NCBI RefSeq assembly: GCF_023276435.1
Contig: NZ_JALLPO010000019.1
Coordinates: 62,001-126,000, forward strand
Source: Sphaerisporangium perillae
GTDB lineage: Bacteria > Actinomycetota > Actinomycetes > Streptosporangiales > Streptosporangiaceae
Direction: 5' to 3'
DNA: 64,000 bases
Shown: piece after piece, positions 10,732 to 19,598 of the stretch
Position numbering within the stretch: position 1 is the stretch's first letter
Layout of the letters: each line of letters begins with the position of its first letter
Translations under genes and position numbers: made by a program
Notes under the pieces: generated by a model
What the model was told of the DNA's origin: nothing
The model's database searches: none
The model's input: the letters and a program-made list of their open reading frames with translations, nothing else

Positions 10732-11742
10732 GGTCGCGGCGGGTGAGTAGGCGTCTTTGAGCAGGAGTGCGGGACGCCCTGACCCGTCGGCGGGCACCGT
10801 CCACACGTCCGAGCTGTCGCCCCGCAGCCTGCTGTACATGACGGTGCGGTCGTCCAGCCAGGCCGCCTGGTCGTCCACGTTCGCGGGCTCGGCGAGCGCC
10901 GTCTCGCGGCCGGAGCGCAGGTCGAGGGCGTACAGCCGCCAGGGGTCGTTGGCGCCGCCCGTGCGCTTCTTGTAGACCACGCGGGTGCCGTCCGGGGAGA
11001 GGGAGGGACATTCGGCGTTCTCGCGGAGCACCCGCATCTTGCGCGCGGCGAAGTCGCCCTGCACCAGATAGGTCCTGCCCTGGCTCGACACTGTGGCGTA
11101 GAAGCGGTTGTCGTCGGCCGCGAACGTGACACCCCAATAGTTCAGATCGGTCGCCTTGTAGACGTGCCCGTCCTTGACCAGCGCGAAATCCTCCAGGCTC
11201 TTGACGAGCGTGCCGGTACGGGTGTCCAGGATGCCGGCCCGGGTGGAGAAGCCGACGCTCAGGTAGGAGTCGCCCGACACGAAGAACGTCCAGGTCGCCA
11301 TGCGCCCGCTCGCGGAGACCCGCGCTCTGCTGGGCAGGCCGGCCAGGGCCACCTTGCGCACCTCGTGCAGGTCGCGGTCGAGCACGATGGCCTCGGCCGG
11401 GGTCACCAGGGTGGCGTTGACGTGCAGGCACAGCCCCGTCCCCGCCGCGGCGTAGAAGCGCTTGCAGCGAAGCCCCGTGGAGCGCGGCCGGCCCTCCCCG
11501 CCCGGCTCCACGGCGAGGACCTCGCCGCTGTCCTGCGCGGGGCCCGCGCGCACCACGAGCAACTCGCCCTCCCCGAGGGCCGTCTCGCGCGGCACGGGAC
11601 CCGCGCTCGACGCGGCCCGCGGGCTCCCCGCCGGCTCCGAGCGGGCGTTCAGCACGTAGATCGTGCCGACGCCGCCGAACAGCAGGACCGCCACCACCAG
11701 GATGGCGACCCGCGCCCGCGCCGGCAGGGCCGAGACGTTCAC
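10729..11742 (-). CDS. Membrane-anchored beta-propeller (TolB/WD40-like) protein
   Basis: 337 residues from GTG 11742, which overlaps the acetyltransferase stop by four bases (GTGA). One N-terminal membrane anchor (about 8-28: VAILVVAVLLFGGVGTIYVL) precedes an extracytoplasmic domain with repeated propeller-type blades, including CPSLSPDGTRVVYKK and AAWLDDRTVMYSRL, typical of TolB-like six-bladed propellers. No enzyme motif is evident. Coupling to a sugar N-acetyltransferase inside a polysaccharide locus suggests a surface binding or assembly role, but the function is unknown. Confidence 0.78.
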   Translation of the reverse strand: MNVSALPARARVAILVVAVLLFGGVGTIYVLNARSEPAGSPRAASSAGPVPRETALGEGELLVVRAGPAQDSGEVLAVEPGGEGRPRSTGLRCKRFYAAAGTGLCLHVNATLVTPAEAIVLDRDLHEVRKVALAGLPSRARVSASGRMATWTFFVSGDSYLSVGFSTRAGILDTRTGTLVKSLEDFALVKDGHVYKATDLNYWGVTFAADDNRFYATVSSQGRTYLVQGDFAARKMRVLRENAECPSLSPDGTRVVYKKRTGGANDPWRLYALDLRSGRETALAEPANVDDQAAWLDDRTVMYSRLRGDSSDVWTVPADGSGRPALLLKDAYSPAAT

Positions 11743-12335
11743 GCGGGCCCGCTCAGCAGGCCGTCGTGCTCCTCGTACAGCTCGCCGGTCTCCGGGCAGC
11801 GCCAGCGGCCGGGAGACTCCTCGCGCAGCGTGACCCCCGCGCGGCCGACCCAGCCGGTGCGGCGGGCCGGGGTGCCCGCCACCAGGGCGAAGTCGGGGAC
11901 GTCCCTGGTCACCACGGCCCCGGCGGCGACCAGCGCGTGCCTGCCGATCGTGCGCCCGGCCAGGATCACGGCCCGCGCCCCGACGGAGGCGCCCGCCCGG
12001 ACGACCACACCCTCGGCGGTCCAGTCGCCGTCGCGCTTCAGCACGCCCTCGACGTCGGTCGACCGCGGGTAGACGTCGTTGGTGAGAACGGCGGCCGGGC
12101 CGATGAAGACGCCGTCCTCCAGGACCGCCGGCTCGTACACGAGCGAGTAGTTCTGCAGCTTGACCCGGTCGCCGACGCGGACGCCCGGCCCGACGTACGC
12201 GCCTCGCCCGAGGATGCACCCCTCGCCCAGCGCGGCCTGCTCGCGCACCTGGGCCAGATGCCAGATCACGGTCCCCGCGCCGATCTTGGCGCTGGGATCG
12301 ACGTCGGCGGTGGGCGCTATTCGCGGTTCGGTCAT
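11739..12335 (-). CDS. Amino-sugar N-acetyltransferase (WbpD/WlbB-like, left-handed beta-helix)
   Basis: 198 residues with clear hexapeptide repeats (SAKIGAGTVIWHLAQV, GRGAYVGPGVRVGD, VGARAVILAGRTIGRHALV, AAGAVVTRDVPDFALVAGTPAR). This layout matches enzymes that N-acetylate 3-amino-2,3-dideoxy sugar nucleotides after a DegT aminotransferase. Acetyl-CoA would be the donor. ATG 12335 is preferred over the adjacent TTG because GGGAG lies eight bases upstream. The C-terminus carries an extra WRCPETGELYEE segment. It is coupled to the beta-propeller gene and divergent, by only 35 bases, from the GT2 gene at 12371. Confidence 0.88.
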   Translation of the reverse strand: MTEPRIAPTADVDPSAKIGAGTVIWHLAQVREQAALGEGCILGRGAYVGPGVRVGDRVKLQNYSLVYEPAVLEDGVFIGPAAVLTNDVYPRSTDVEGVLKRDGDWTAEGVVVRAGASVGARAVILAGRTIGRHALVAAGAVVTRDVPDFALVAGTPARRTGWVGRAGVTLREESPGRWRCPETGELYEEHDGLLSGPA

Positions 12336-12370
12336 CAAAGGCTCCCATTGGGGGTGGATACTTCGGAACT

Positions 12371-13213
12371 ATGCCAAGCGCGAGCGTCATCATCCCGGCT
12401 CACAACGAAGCCCGGGTCATCGGCCGGCTCCTGTCTCGTCTGCTGGCCGACGCGGCACCGGAGGAGTTCGACGTGGTCGTCGTGGCCAACGGCTGCGACG
12501 ACGACACCGCCGCCGTGGCGGAGACGTTCGGCGTCCGCGTGGTCGAGACGCCGGTGCCGTCCAAGCGGGAGGCGCTGCGCCTCGGCGACGAGGCCGCGAG
12601 GAGCCATCCCCGGGTATACGTGGACGCCGACATCGAAGTGGGCACCGCTGACGTCCGCGCCCTGCGTGACGCCCTCCTGGAGCGCTCCACGGGGACGCTC
12701 GCCGCCGCGCCGGAGCGGGCGCTGGTGCTGAACGACCGGCCGTGGCCGGTGCGCGCCTACTACGCCGTGTGGAGCCGCCTGCCCGCCGTGCGGGAGGGGC
12801 TGTTCGGCAGGGGCGTGATCGCGGTGTCGGAGGAGGGGAACCGCCGCCTGATGGACCTGCCGCCGGTCATGGGCGACGACCTCGCCGCCTCGCTCGCGTT
12901 CGAGCCCGGCGAGCGGCGCGTGGTGCGGGACGCGCACGCGGTGATCCACCCGCCGCGCACGCTGGGCGACCTGCTGAGGCGCAGGGTGCGCGCCGTCACC
13001 GTGGTGGCGGAGATCGAGCAGGGCCCCATGGCCGGCCAGGAGGCCCGCACGGGCCTTCGCGACCTGCTGGCCATCGCCGGCCGCGCGCCGTGGCTGCTGC
13101 CGCATCTCGGGGTCTTCCTCGCGATCACGCTGGTCGCCCGGGCACGGGCGCGCCGCGCCGTACGGGCGAAGGACTACACGACCTGGCTGCGGGACGAGAG
13201 CAGCAGGACCTGA
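12371..13213 (+). CDS. GT2-family glycosyltransferase
   Basis: 280 residues. The GT-A fold begins SVIIPAHNEARVIGRLL; the nucleotide-sugar/metal motif is D85-A-D87 in VYVDADIEVG. A segment near residues 240-258 (HLGVFLAITLVARA) is probably a membrane anchor. Family members transfer a sugar to a lipid-linked acceptor on the cytoplasmic face; donor and acceptor cannot be told. It is the only glycosyltransferase of the locus on the plus strand, and only about 35 bases separate it from the divergent acetyltransferase, leaving little room for two independent promoters. Confidence 0.85.
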   Translation: MPSASVIIPAHNEARVIGRLLSRLLADAAPEEFDVVVVANGCDDDTAAVAETFGVRVVETPVPSKREALRLGDEAARSHPRVYVDADIEVGTADVRALRDALLERSTGTLAAAPERALVLNDRPWPVRAYYAVWSRLPAVREGLFGRGVIAVSEEGNRRLMDLPPVMGDDLAASLAFEPGERRVVRDAHAVIHPPRTLGDLLRRRVRAVTVVAEIEQGPMAGQEARTGLRDLLAIAGRAPWLLPHLGVFLAITLVARARARRAVRAKDYTTWLRDESSRT

Positions 13214-13316
13214 CCCCCTGGCCCTCGCTGCGGCGCACCTCGCTCGCCCTGGCCTCGCGGCCGGACACTCCCCAGGGCCCGGCCGCGCGGCGGCGCACCT
13301 CGCGAGGCCGGAACTC

Positions 13317-14075
13317 TCAGGCCCTGCCGCGGCCCTGGACGTACTCCTTCACCACCATCCAGGCGAACCGGGTGTTGGTCGACAGGTAACGCGGTCCCAG
13401 CCGCAGCGGCTCCTGCAGGAACCTGTAGAGCCACTCCACGCCGAGCCGCTGCCACAGGACGGGGGCCCGGCGCACCTTCCCGGCCAGGACGTCGAAGGAC
13501 CCGCCGACACCGTGGATCACCCCTGCCCGGATCTCGTCGGCGAACCGGGCGAGGAAGATCTCCTTCTTCGGGGATGTCATGCCGAGGAACAGCAGGTCCG
13601 GCTTGGCCTCCCCGATGCGCGCGGCCACCTCGGGGGCCTCGTCGTCGGTGAAGTACCCGTCGCGCGACCCCGCGATCTCAAGGCCAGGATGGCGGCGGCG
13701 CACCTCGGCGACCACCCGCTCCAGCACCTCCGGCCGGGCTCCGAGGAAGTACGCGCGGTAGGACCGCCTCGAGCCCTCGGCCATCAGCGAGGTGAACAGG
13801 TCGATGCCGGCGACCCGCTCGGGCAGCGGATGCCCGAGGAACCGGGAGGCCCACACGACGGCCTGGCCGTCGGCCACGACCACGTCGCAGGAGGTCACCG
13901 AGTCGCGCAGCAGCGCGTCGTGGCCCATGTGGACGGCCTTGGCGGCGTTCACGACCCCGATGGTCAGGTTCTCGCGGTTCTCGACGGCCTCCACGCACCG
14001 GGCGACGGTCTGCTCCATCGTCAGGGCGTCCAGGGTCACTCCGAGGATCGTCCTGCGCGGCGCCGCGGCGCTCAC
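13317..14075 (-). CDS. WecG/TagA/CpsF-family glycosyltransferase
   Basis: 252 residues from GTG 14075, overlapping the upstream stop by four bases. Family signatures are GVVNAAKAVHMG, the conserved Asp in CDVVVADGQAVVWASRFLG, LFLGMTSPKKE and the basic C-terminal patch WLYRFLQEPLRLGPRYL. Such enzymes add the second sugar, often an N-acetyl-aminouronate or N-acetylmannosamine, to an undecaprenyl-diphosphate-linked primer. That fits a locus with an initiating phosphotransferase at 20662 and amino-sugar enzymes. It is last in the minus-strand run that includes the alpha/alpha-barrel-like gene. Confidence 0.92.
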   Translation of the reverse strand: MSAAAPRRTILGVTLDALTMEQTVARCVEAVENRENLTIGVVNAAKAVHMGHDALLRDSVTSCDVVVADGQAVVWASRFLGHPLPERVAGIDLFTSLMAEGSRRSYRAYFLGARPEVLERVVAEVRRRHPGLEIAGSRDGYFTDDEAPEVAARIGEAKPDLLFLGMTSPKKEIFLARFADEIRAGVIHGVGGSFDVLAGKVRRAPVLWQRLGVEWLYRFLQEPLRLGPRYLSTNTRFAWMVVKEYVQGRGRA

Positions 14076-15256
14076 CCCTGCTTCCCCGGCGTGTCGCGCG
14101 GCAGCGAGAACAGCCACGCGTACAGCAGCCATCCCAGCTCGTAGGGACGGCACTCGCGGTCGACGGCGAGCGGCGGATAGATACGGTCGAGCACGCCGAT
14201 GCGCGAGCCCTGGTTGATCGCGGTCGCCACGGCCCGCACGCCTCGCACGATCTTCTTCGGGTCGTCCCGCGCGGCCTTGCGCCAAGTCAGGTCGAGCTCC
14301 TCGATGATCAGCTCGTCGTCGACCTCGGGACGGGACGTCATCCAGTGCAGGCCGAGCGCGATCTCCTTCATATAAGAGGTGCCACCGGCGTCCGCGAGGT
14401 CGAGCAGCGCCATCGGGGCCATCGAGAGCTGGTGGACGCTGTAGACCGGGTAGCCCTCGACGACCCCGCCGGTGCGGGCGTCGTAGTGCCACCACCACTG
14501 GCCCTCGGGGCCCTGGGCGGCGCAGATGCCCGCGGCGATCTGCTCGGCGGCCTTGAGCGCGTCGCCGTCGCCGGTGTGGGCGTGCAGGCGCGCGAGGGCC
14601 TGGAGCGGGTACACCTGGTCGGCGAAGCATCCGACGTGCGCGCGGTACCAGGAGGCGGGGCCGAGGACGTGCCGGTAGAGCCGGTCGGCGCCGAGGCCGG
14701 TGAGCAGCCTCTCGCGTGCCCGCTCCAGCCGCCCGCCGAGCCCGGCGCCGTCGCCCGTCAGCCGGTGGGCGGCGACCAGTGCGGCGAGCGCCCATGACGC
14801 CTCCACCGTGTGGACGGGGTCGCCCGCGCCCAGCGCGCCTTCCAGCTCGGCGAGCCGGAGCAGGCCCGTCTCGAGCTCGGGATGCCCGGTCTCGGCGGCC
14901 GCCCACGCGATGAGGGCCGCGTCGCCGAGGTTGCTGACGCCGGGCAGGCCCTTGAGCAGATTCCCCACCAGGTCGAGCACGGTGTCGCCCGCGAGGGCCG
15001 CCCGTTGCGCGTCCTCGGGCAGGGTGGCCGCGCCGAGGGCGACGATGGCGCTGTAGCGGACGCTGCGCCCCTCGGGTACGGCCGTCCAGCGTCCGTCGTC
15101 GCCGCGCCTGCCTCGCCTGGTGAAGACGAACACGCCGTCGACGTAACCGGGAGGAAGCCCGCGGACCGACAGGTCGACCATGCGGTCGGCGAGTTCGGCG
15201 GCGGGCGCGTCGATCGCGGCGAGCGCGCCGAGGCGGCCCTCATGGCGAGTCATCAC
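14072..15256 (-). CDS. Predicted alpha/alpha-barrel protein of unknown function
   Basis: 394 residues, soluble, no signal peptide. Helix pairs recur through the chain, with segments such as VEASWALAALVAAHRL, GCFADQVYPLQALARLH, WWWHYDARTGGVVEGYPVYSVHQ and PYELGWLLYAWLF, which resemble the (alpha/alpha) toroids of glycoside hydrolases or terpenoid cyclases. The aromatic/His-rich cluster WWWHYD...YPVYSVHQ could be a carbohydrate site. No characterised family is recognised. It is coupled (GTGA) to the WecG/TagA transferase, so a role in handling the oligosaccharide intermediate is plausible. Confidence 0.65.
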   Translation of the reverse strand: MMTRHEGRLGALAAIDAPAAELADRMVDLSVRGLPPGYVDGVFVFTRRGRRGDDGRWTAVPEGRSVRYSAIVALGAATLPEDAQRAALAGDTVLDLVGNLLKGLPGVSNLGDAALIAWAAAETGHPELETGLLRLAELEGALGAGDPVHTVEASWALAALVAAHRLTGDGAGLGGRLERARERLLTGLGADRLYRHVLGPASWYRAHVGCFADQVYPLQALARLHAHTGDGDALKAAEQIAAGICAAQGPEGQWWWHYDARTGGVVEGYPVYSVHQLSMAPMALLDLADAGGTSYMKEIALGLHWMTSRPEVDDELIIEELDLTWRKAARDDPKKIVRGVRAVATAINQGSRIGVLDRIYPPLAVDRECRPYELGWLLYAWLFSLPRDTPGKQG

Positions 15257-15350
15257 TCACCCCACATCTCTGACTCGAAGTTACGACTGATGACGACCGC
15301 CGGCACCGATCGACGATCGATGACGGCCGACGACGTACTGATGACCACCT

Positions 15351-16295
15351 TCATGGTCTACGGGCATCCCAGCCTCCGCGCCACTGGGCGCGGATGGCCC
15401 ACAGCTCGGCCCAGTCGCCGCGCTCGGCGGTGGGACGTCCCTGCCGCCGGGCGTCCGGCGGGGCCACGCGGCGGCTCAGCGCGGCCCGCAGCCAGACCCC
15501 GAACAGCAGCATGGCGGCGCCCACGGCCCGAAGGCCGCGCGGGAGGTGCCGGCGGACGACGGTGGCCTTGCCGGTGAACAGGAGCACCAGCTTGTTCAGG
15601 CTGGAGGACGACATGCCGCCCGGATGCACGAACACGGCCCGGTCGGTCACCATGGGCCGGTAGCCGGCGGCCCGGGCCCGCAGGCACAGGTCGGCGTCCT
15701 CCCCGTACATGAAGATGCGGGTGTCGAAACCGCCCACGTCGTCCCAGAGCTCGCGGGTGACCAGCATCAGCGCCCCGGTGACGATCGGCACCCGCCGCTC
15801 GCCGGTCCACAGTGTCGGGGACTCGGGGTCGAACAGGGCGTGGCCGGGGAAGACCGTGGACAGCCCCGTGGCGAAGCAGAACACCGACCATGGCGTTGGG
15901 CGCCCCCACCACGACCGGGGGTCGTTGTCGCCGGTCTCGGTGACGCAGCGGCCGCCGACGATGCCCGCCTTCGGGTGGCGCCCGGCGCAGTCGAGCAGGT
16001 TCGCCAGCGTGTCGGGCTGCACTTCGGCGTCCGGGTTGACGAAGACCAGATGGCGGCCCTGCGCCACCTCCGCTCCGGCCACGCAACCCTCGGCGAACCC
16101 GCCGTTCACTTCCCGGGCGAGGACCGTCGCCCACGGCGCGGCGGCCCTGGCCACGGCCACGGTGTCGTCGGGGGAATTGTTGTCCACGACGATCACCTCG
16201 GCGTCGACGGCCTTGACCGCGCGCTCCACCGCCGCGAGGCAGCGGGCGATGTACCCGCCGCTGCGGTAGGTCACGATGATCACAGAGAGGTTCAT
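15351..16295 (-). CDS. GT2-family glycosyltransferase (rhamnosyltransferase-like)
   Basis: 314 residues. It begins MNLSVIIVTYRSGGYIARCL; the donor/metal motif lies in HLVFVNPDAEVQPDTL and the acceptor region contains GGFDTRIFMYGEDADLCLRA, typical of the WcaE/RfbF-like group often annotated as rhamnosyltransferases. The ATG at 16295 overlaps the MFS stop by four bases. Its position at the end of the rmlA-rmlB-rmlD-MFS run supports use of the deoxysugar made by those enzymes. The C-terminus (about 245-265) is weakly hydrophobic and may contact the membrane. Confidence 0.9.
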   Translation of the reverse strand: MNLSVIIVTYRSGGYIARCLAAVERAVKAVDAEVIVVDNNSPDDTVAVARAAAPWATVLAREVNGGFAEGCVAGAEVAQGRHLVFVNPDAEVQPDTLANLLDCAGRHPKAGIVGGRCVTETGDNDPRSWWGRPTPWSVFCFATGLSTVFPGHALFDPESPTLWTGERRVPIVTGALMLVTRELWDDVGGFDTRIFMYGEDADLCLRARAAGYRPMVTDRAVFVHPGGMSSSSLNKLVLLFTGKATVVRRHLPRGLRAVGAAMLLFGVWLRAALSRRVAPPDARRQGRPTAERGDWAELWAIRAQWRGGWDARRP

Positions 16296-17767
16296 CCACG
16301 CGCCTTCCTGAGCAGGGGAACGGCGACGGCCAGGGCGGCGCCCAGCCCCGCCGTCATCGCCGCCACCGCGGCCTGCGGTCCCGTGGCCGTCCACAGCACG
16401 CCGAAGGCCCACGAGGCGGCCATCGCGCCGAGGGCCTGGCCGGTCTGCACGACGGCCAGGCCGGTGGCCCGCCGGTGCTCCGGCAGCAGGGGGCCGGCCA
16501 GCGCGCTGACCACGCCGTCGGTGGCCGCGTAGGACAGCCCGCGCAGGACGAGCGCCGCGACCAGGATCTCAGGGGCGGGGGGAAGTAGCAGCAGTACGTA
16601 GCAGGCCAGCAGGGCGAGGTACCCGCCGAGCACGACGGTGGAGCGGCCGATCCGGTCGGCGAGCCGCCCGAACGGCACCGCCGCGAGGAGGTAGGCGGCC
16701 GAGACCCCGACCGGCAGCAGCGGCAGCCATCCGGCGTCGATGTCGAGCCTGCGCTGGAGCATCAGGTACAGGAAGGAGTCACTGATGGTCATGAGCGACA
16801 GGGGCAGCATGGCGAGCAGCACCCGTCGGAACGGCCGCTCGCGCAGCAGGTCCAGCGCCCCGCGCAGCGACACGGCCCGCCCTCGCCGGGCTCCCGCGGC
16901 CGCCTCGGCACGCGGCGCCGAAGGGCCTTCCGCGACCGCTTCCACGGAGCCTGCCGCACTCGCCGCCGCGACCGCGTCCGTACGGGCTCGCGCCGGGGCG
17001 CCCGGCTCGTGGACGAAGAGGACCATGATCAGCACGCCGACCACGGCCACGCAGCCGCTGACCACGAAGACCGCGTCGTACCCGGAGGCGGCTCCCACGG
17101 CGGCCACCACGCCGAAGGCCGCGAGCGGCCCCATGAGCGCGCCGGCGGTATCCATCGCGCGGTGCAGCCCGAACGCGCGTCCCTGCGCCTCCGGCGGGGC
17201 GCTCAACGAGATCAACGCGTCCCGGGGCGCCGTGCGCAGGCCCTTGCCCGCGCGGTCGAGGCCGATGACCAGGCCGATCAGCGGCACGGACCGGCCGGCG
17301 AGCAGGTAGCCGAGCTTGCAGACGGCCGACAGGGCGTACCCGGCGCCCGCCACCAGCTTGCGGCGCCGGAAGCGGTCGGCCACGTGCCCGCCGGCCAGCC
17401 GCAGCACGGCGGTCGCCCCGGTGTAGACGCCGTCGAGGAAGCCGAACTGCAGGGGGCTCAGCGCGAGCTGGTAGATCAGGTAGAGCGGCAGGACGGCCGT
17501 CACCATCTCCGAGGAGATGTCGGTGAACAGGCTGACCATGCCGAGCGCGACGACGTTGCCCGCGAGGACGCGCCCCGGGCCACCGGCTCCGTCCGGGCGG
17601 CCCGTCCCCGTGCCGCGCGGCCCGCCCGAGCCCGGGCCGGCGGTGCCCGGGGAGTCCGGCCCGCCGTCGACGTCCTCGCCCCCGGGCGGCGGCTCGCCCG
17701 CGCGGTCCGTCCCGCCCGGCGACACCCGCTTCTGGGCGTCGGCCCTGCGCGTCTCCGACAGGTACAT
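16292..17767 (-). CDS. MFS transporter within the exopolysaccharide operon
   Basis: 491 residues. A disordered Pro/Gly-rich N-terminal extension (about 1-70) precedes twelve predicted membrane segments, split by a long central loop (about 245-310) rich in Ala, Glu and Arg. MFS-type motifs appear as GGHVADRFRRRKL between segments 2 and 3 and GRLADRIGRS in the second half. Its ATG shares one base with the rmlD stop (TGATG). Sugar-nucleotide or oligosaccharide handling is suggested by context only; no Wzx-type flippase is seen in the locus. Substrate unknown. Confidence 0.83.
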   Translation of the reverse strand: MYLSETRRADAQKRVSPGGTDRAGEPPPGGEDVDGGPDSPGTAGPGSGGPRGTGTGRPDGAGGPGRVLAGNVVALGMVSLFTDISSEMVTAVLPLYLIYQLALSPLQFGFLDGVYTGATAVLRLAGGHVADRFRRRKLVAGAGYALSAVCKLGYLLAGRSVPLIGLVIGLDRAGKGLRTAPRDALISLSAPPEAQGRAFGLHRAMDTAGALMGPLAAFGVVAAVGAASGYDAVFVVSGCVAVVGVLIMVLFVHEPGAPARARTDAVAAASAAGSVEAVAEGPSAPRAEAAAGARRGRAVSLRGALDLLRERPFRRVLLAMLPLSLMTISDSFLYLMLQRRLDIDAGWLPLLPVGVSAAYLLAAVPFGRLADRIGRSTVVLGGYLALLACYVLLLLPPAPEILVAALVLRGLSYAATDGVVSALAGPLLPEHRRATGLAVVQTGQALGAMAASWAFGVLWTATGPQAAVAAMTAGLGAALAVAVPLLRKARG

Positions 17768-18639
17768 CAGGCCCGGCCTCCGACCAGGGACGGCCACGCC
17801 GCGTGCAGGGCCTCGCGCCAGTCGCGGATCGGCGGCACGCCGGCGGCGGCCCAGCGGCCGTGGCCGAGGACGCTGTAGGCGGGCCGGGCGGCCGGGCGGG
17901 GGAAGGCCGAACCGTCGACCGGTCGCACCCTGCCGGGATCGGCCCCGAGCAGCGTGAAGACCTCCCGGGCCAGCTCGTACCAGGTCGCCTGGCCCGAGCT
18001 CGTGCCGTGGTAGACCCCGGGCGGGGCGTCGCCGCGCGCCAGCAGCAGGAGCTGCGCGGCCAGGTCGGCGGTCCAGGTCGGCTGGCCGTGCTGGTCGTCG
18101 ACCACGTCGACGGTCTCCCGCACGCGCTCCAGCGCGATCATCGTCTGGACGAAGTTGCGCCCGCCCGCGCCGTACAGCCATGCGCTGCGCACGACGTACC
18201 CGTCCTTCGGGAGCAGCTCCAGCACGGCCCGCTCGCCGGCCAGCTTGCTGCGGCCGTAGGCGTTGACCGGCCGGGCCGGGGCGTCCTCGGCGTACGGGGC
18301 GCGCGCCGTCCCGTCGAAGACGTAGTCGGTGGACAGGTGCAGCAGGCGGGCGCCGACCTCGGCGCAGGCGAGGGCGAGCCCGCGCACGCCGTTGCCGTTC
18401 ACCGCCAGCGCGTCGATCTCGCGCGTCTCGGCGTCGTCCACGGCGGTCCAGGCGGCGCAGTTGACCACGACGTCGGGCTTCTCCTGCCGCAGCACCTCGC
18501 GCACGCCGTCGGGGTAGCGCAGGTCGAGACCGTCGCGGCCGTAGGCGAGGACGTCGGGCGATGCCGGGTCGCGCGCGGCCTCGGCCAGCAGGGCGGTGCC
18601 GAGCATGCCGGACGCGCCCGTGACGAGCAGCCGGTTCAC
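17767..18639 (-). CDS. rfbD: dTDP-4-dehydrorhamnose reductase RmlD (RfbD)
   Basis: 290 residues from GTG 18639, overlapping the rmlB stop by four bases. NAD(P)-binding glycine motif LVTGASGMLG (5-14), active-site region STDYVFDG (103-110) and catalytic Y128xxxK132 in NAYGRSKLAGE. The enzyme reduces dTDP-4-keto-L-rhamnose to dTDP-L-rhamnose, the last step of the pathway. The epimerase RmlC that supplies its substrate is not in this window, so either rmlC is elsewhere or the protein reduces a different 4-keto sugar. Confidence 0.93.
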   Translation of the reverse strand: MNRLLVTGASGMLGTALLAEAARDPASPDVLAYGRDGLDLRYPDGVREVLRQEKPDVVVNCAAWTAVDDAETREIDALAVNGNGVRGLALACAEVGARLLHLSTDYVFDGTARAPYAEDAPARPVNAYGRSKLAGERAVLELLPKDGYVVRSAWLYGAGGRNFVQTMIALERVRETVDVVDDQHGQPTWTADLAAQLLLLARGDAPPGVYHGTSSGQATWYELAREVFTLLGADPGRVRPVDGSAFPRPAARPAYSVLGHGRWAAAGVPPIRDWREALHAAWPSLVGGRA

Positions 18640-19598
18640 CGATCGCCCGGCTTCCACCAGGAGGGGTTGTCGGCGTACCACTGGACGGTGGCGGCCAGGC
18701 CCTCGTCGAACCCGGTCCGGGGGGAGTACCCCATGCCACGCAGCTTGGCGTCGTCCAGGGAGTAGCGGCGGTCGTGGCCCTTGCGGTCGGGCACGCGCTC
18801 GACCATGTCCCAGCCCGCGCCGAGCTCCTGGAGGATCCGCCGGGTGAGCTCCAGGTTGGCCAGCTCGGCCGTGCCGGCGATGTGGTAGACCTCGCCCGGC
18901 TCTCCCCGCTCGGCGACGAGCTGGATGCCCCGGCAGTGGTCGTCGACGTGGACCCAGTCGCGCACGTTGCCGCCGTCCCCGTAGAGCGGGATCTTGCGCC
19001 CTTGGAGGATGTTGGTGACGAAGAGCGGGACGACCTTCTCCGGGAACTGGTACGGCCCGTAGTTGTTGCCGCAGCGGGTGATCGACACGGGCAGCCCGTG
19101 CGTGACGGCGTAGGCGCGGGCGATCAGGTCGCCGCCCGCCTTGGCCGCGGAGTACGGCGAGCGGGGCAGCAGCGGGGCGTCCTCGGCCCAGGAGCCCTCC
19201 TCGATCGACCCGTACACCTCGTCGGTGGACACCTGGACGACCTTGGGCACTCCGGCGTCCAGGCAGGCCTGCATCACCGTCTGGGTGCCGAGCACGTTGG
19301 TCCGCACGAACGCGGCCGGGCCGTCAATGGACCGGTCGACGTGCGACTCGGCGGCGAAGTTGACGACCAGGTCATGGCCGGGGACGACCTCGGCGAGCAG
19401 CGCGGCGTCGCAGATGTCGCCGCGCACGAAGGTGTACTCGCCCTCCACGGGTGTGAGGTTGGCGAGGTTCCCCGCGTACGTCAGCAGGTCGAGCACGGTG
19501 ACCTGCGCCCCGGCGAGCGACGGGTAGCCGCCGGACACCAGCGTGCGGACATAGTGCGACCCGATGAAACCGGCGCCGCCGGTTACCAGAACCCTCAT
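18636..19598 (-). CDS. rfbB: dTDP-glucose 4,6-dehydratase RmlB (RfbB)
   Basis: 320 residues, usual family length. Rossmann motif TGGAGFIGSH (6-15), the dehydratase triad T125-D126-E127 in VSTDEVYGS, and Y149xxxK153 in SPYSAAKAG. It converts dTDP-glucose to dTDP-4-keto-6-deoxyglucose. The ATG at 19598 overlaps the rmlA stop by four bases, and its own stop overlaps rmlD. The residues RYSLDDAKLRGMGY near the C-terminus are typical. Confidence 0.96.
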   Translation of the reverse strand: MRVLVTGGAGFIGSHYVRTLVSGGYPSLAGAQVTVLDLLTYAGNLANLTPVEGEYTFVRGDICDAALLAEVVPGHDLVVNFAAESHVDRSIDGPAAFVRTNVLGTQTVMQACLDAGVPKVVQVSTDEVYGSIEEGSWAEDAPLLPRSPYSAAKAGGDLIARAYAVTHGLPVSITRCGNNYGPYQFPEKVVPLFVTNILQGRKIPLYGDGGNVRDWVHVDDHCRGIQLVAERGEPGEVYHIAGTAELANLELTRRILQELGAGWDMVERVPDRKGHDRRYSLDDAKLRGMGYSPRTGFDEGLAATVQWYADNPSWWKPGDR

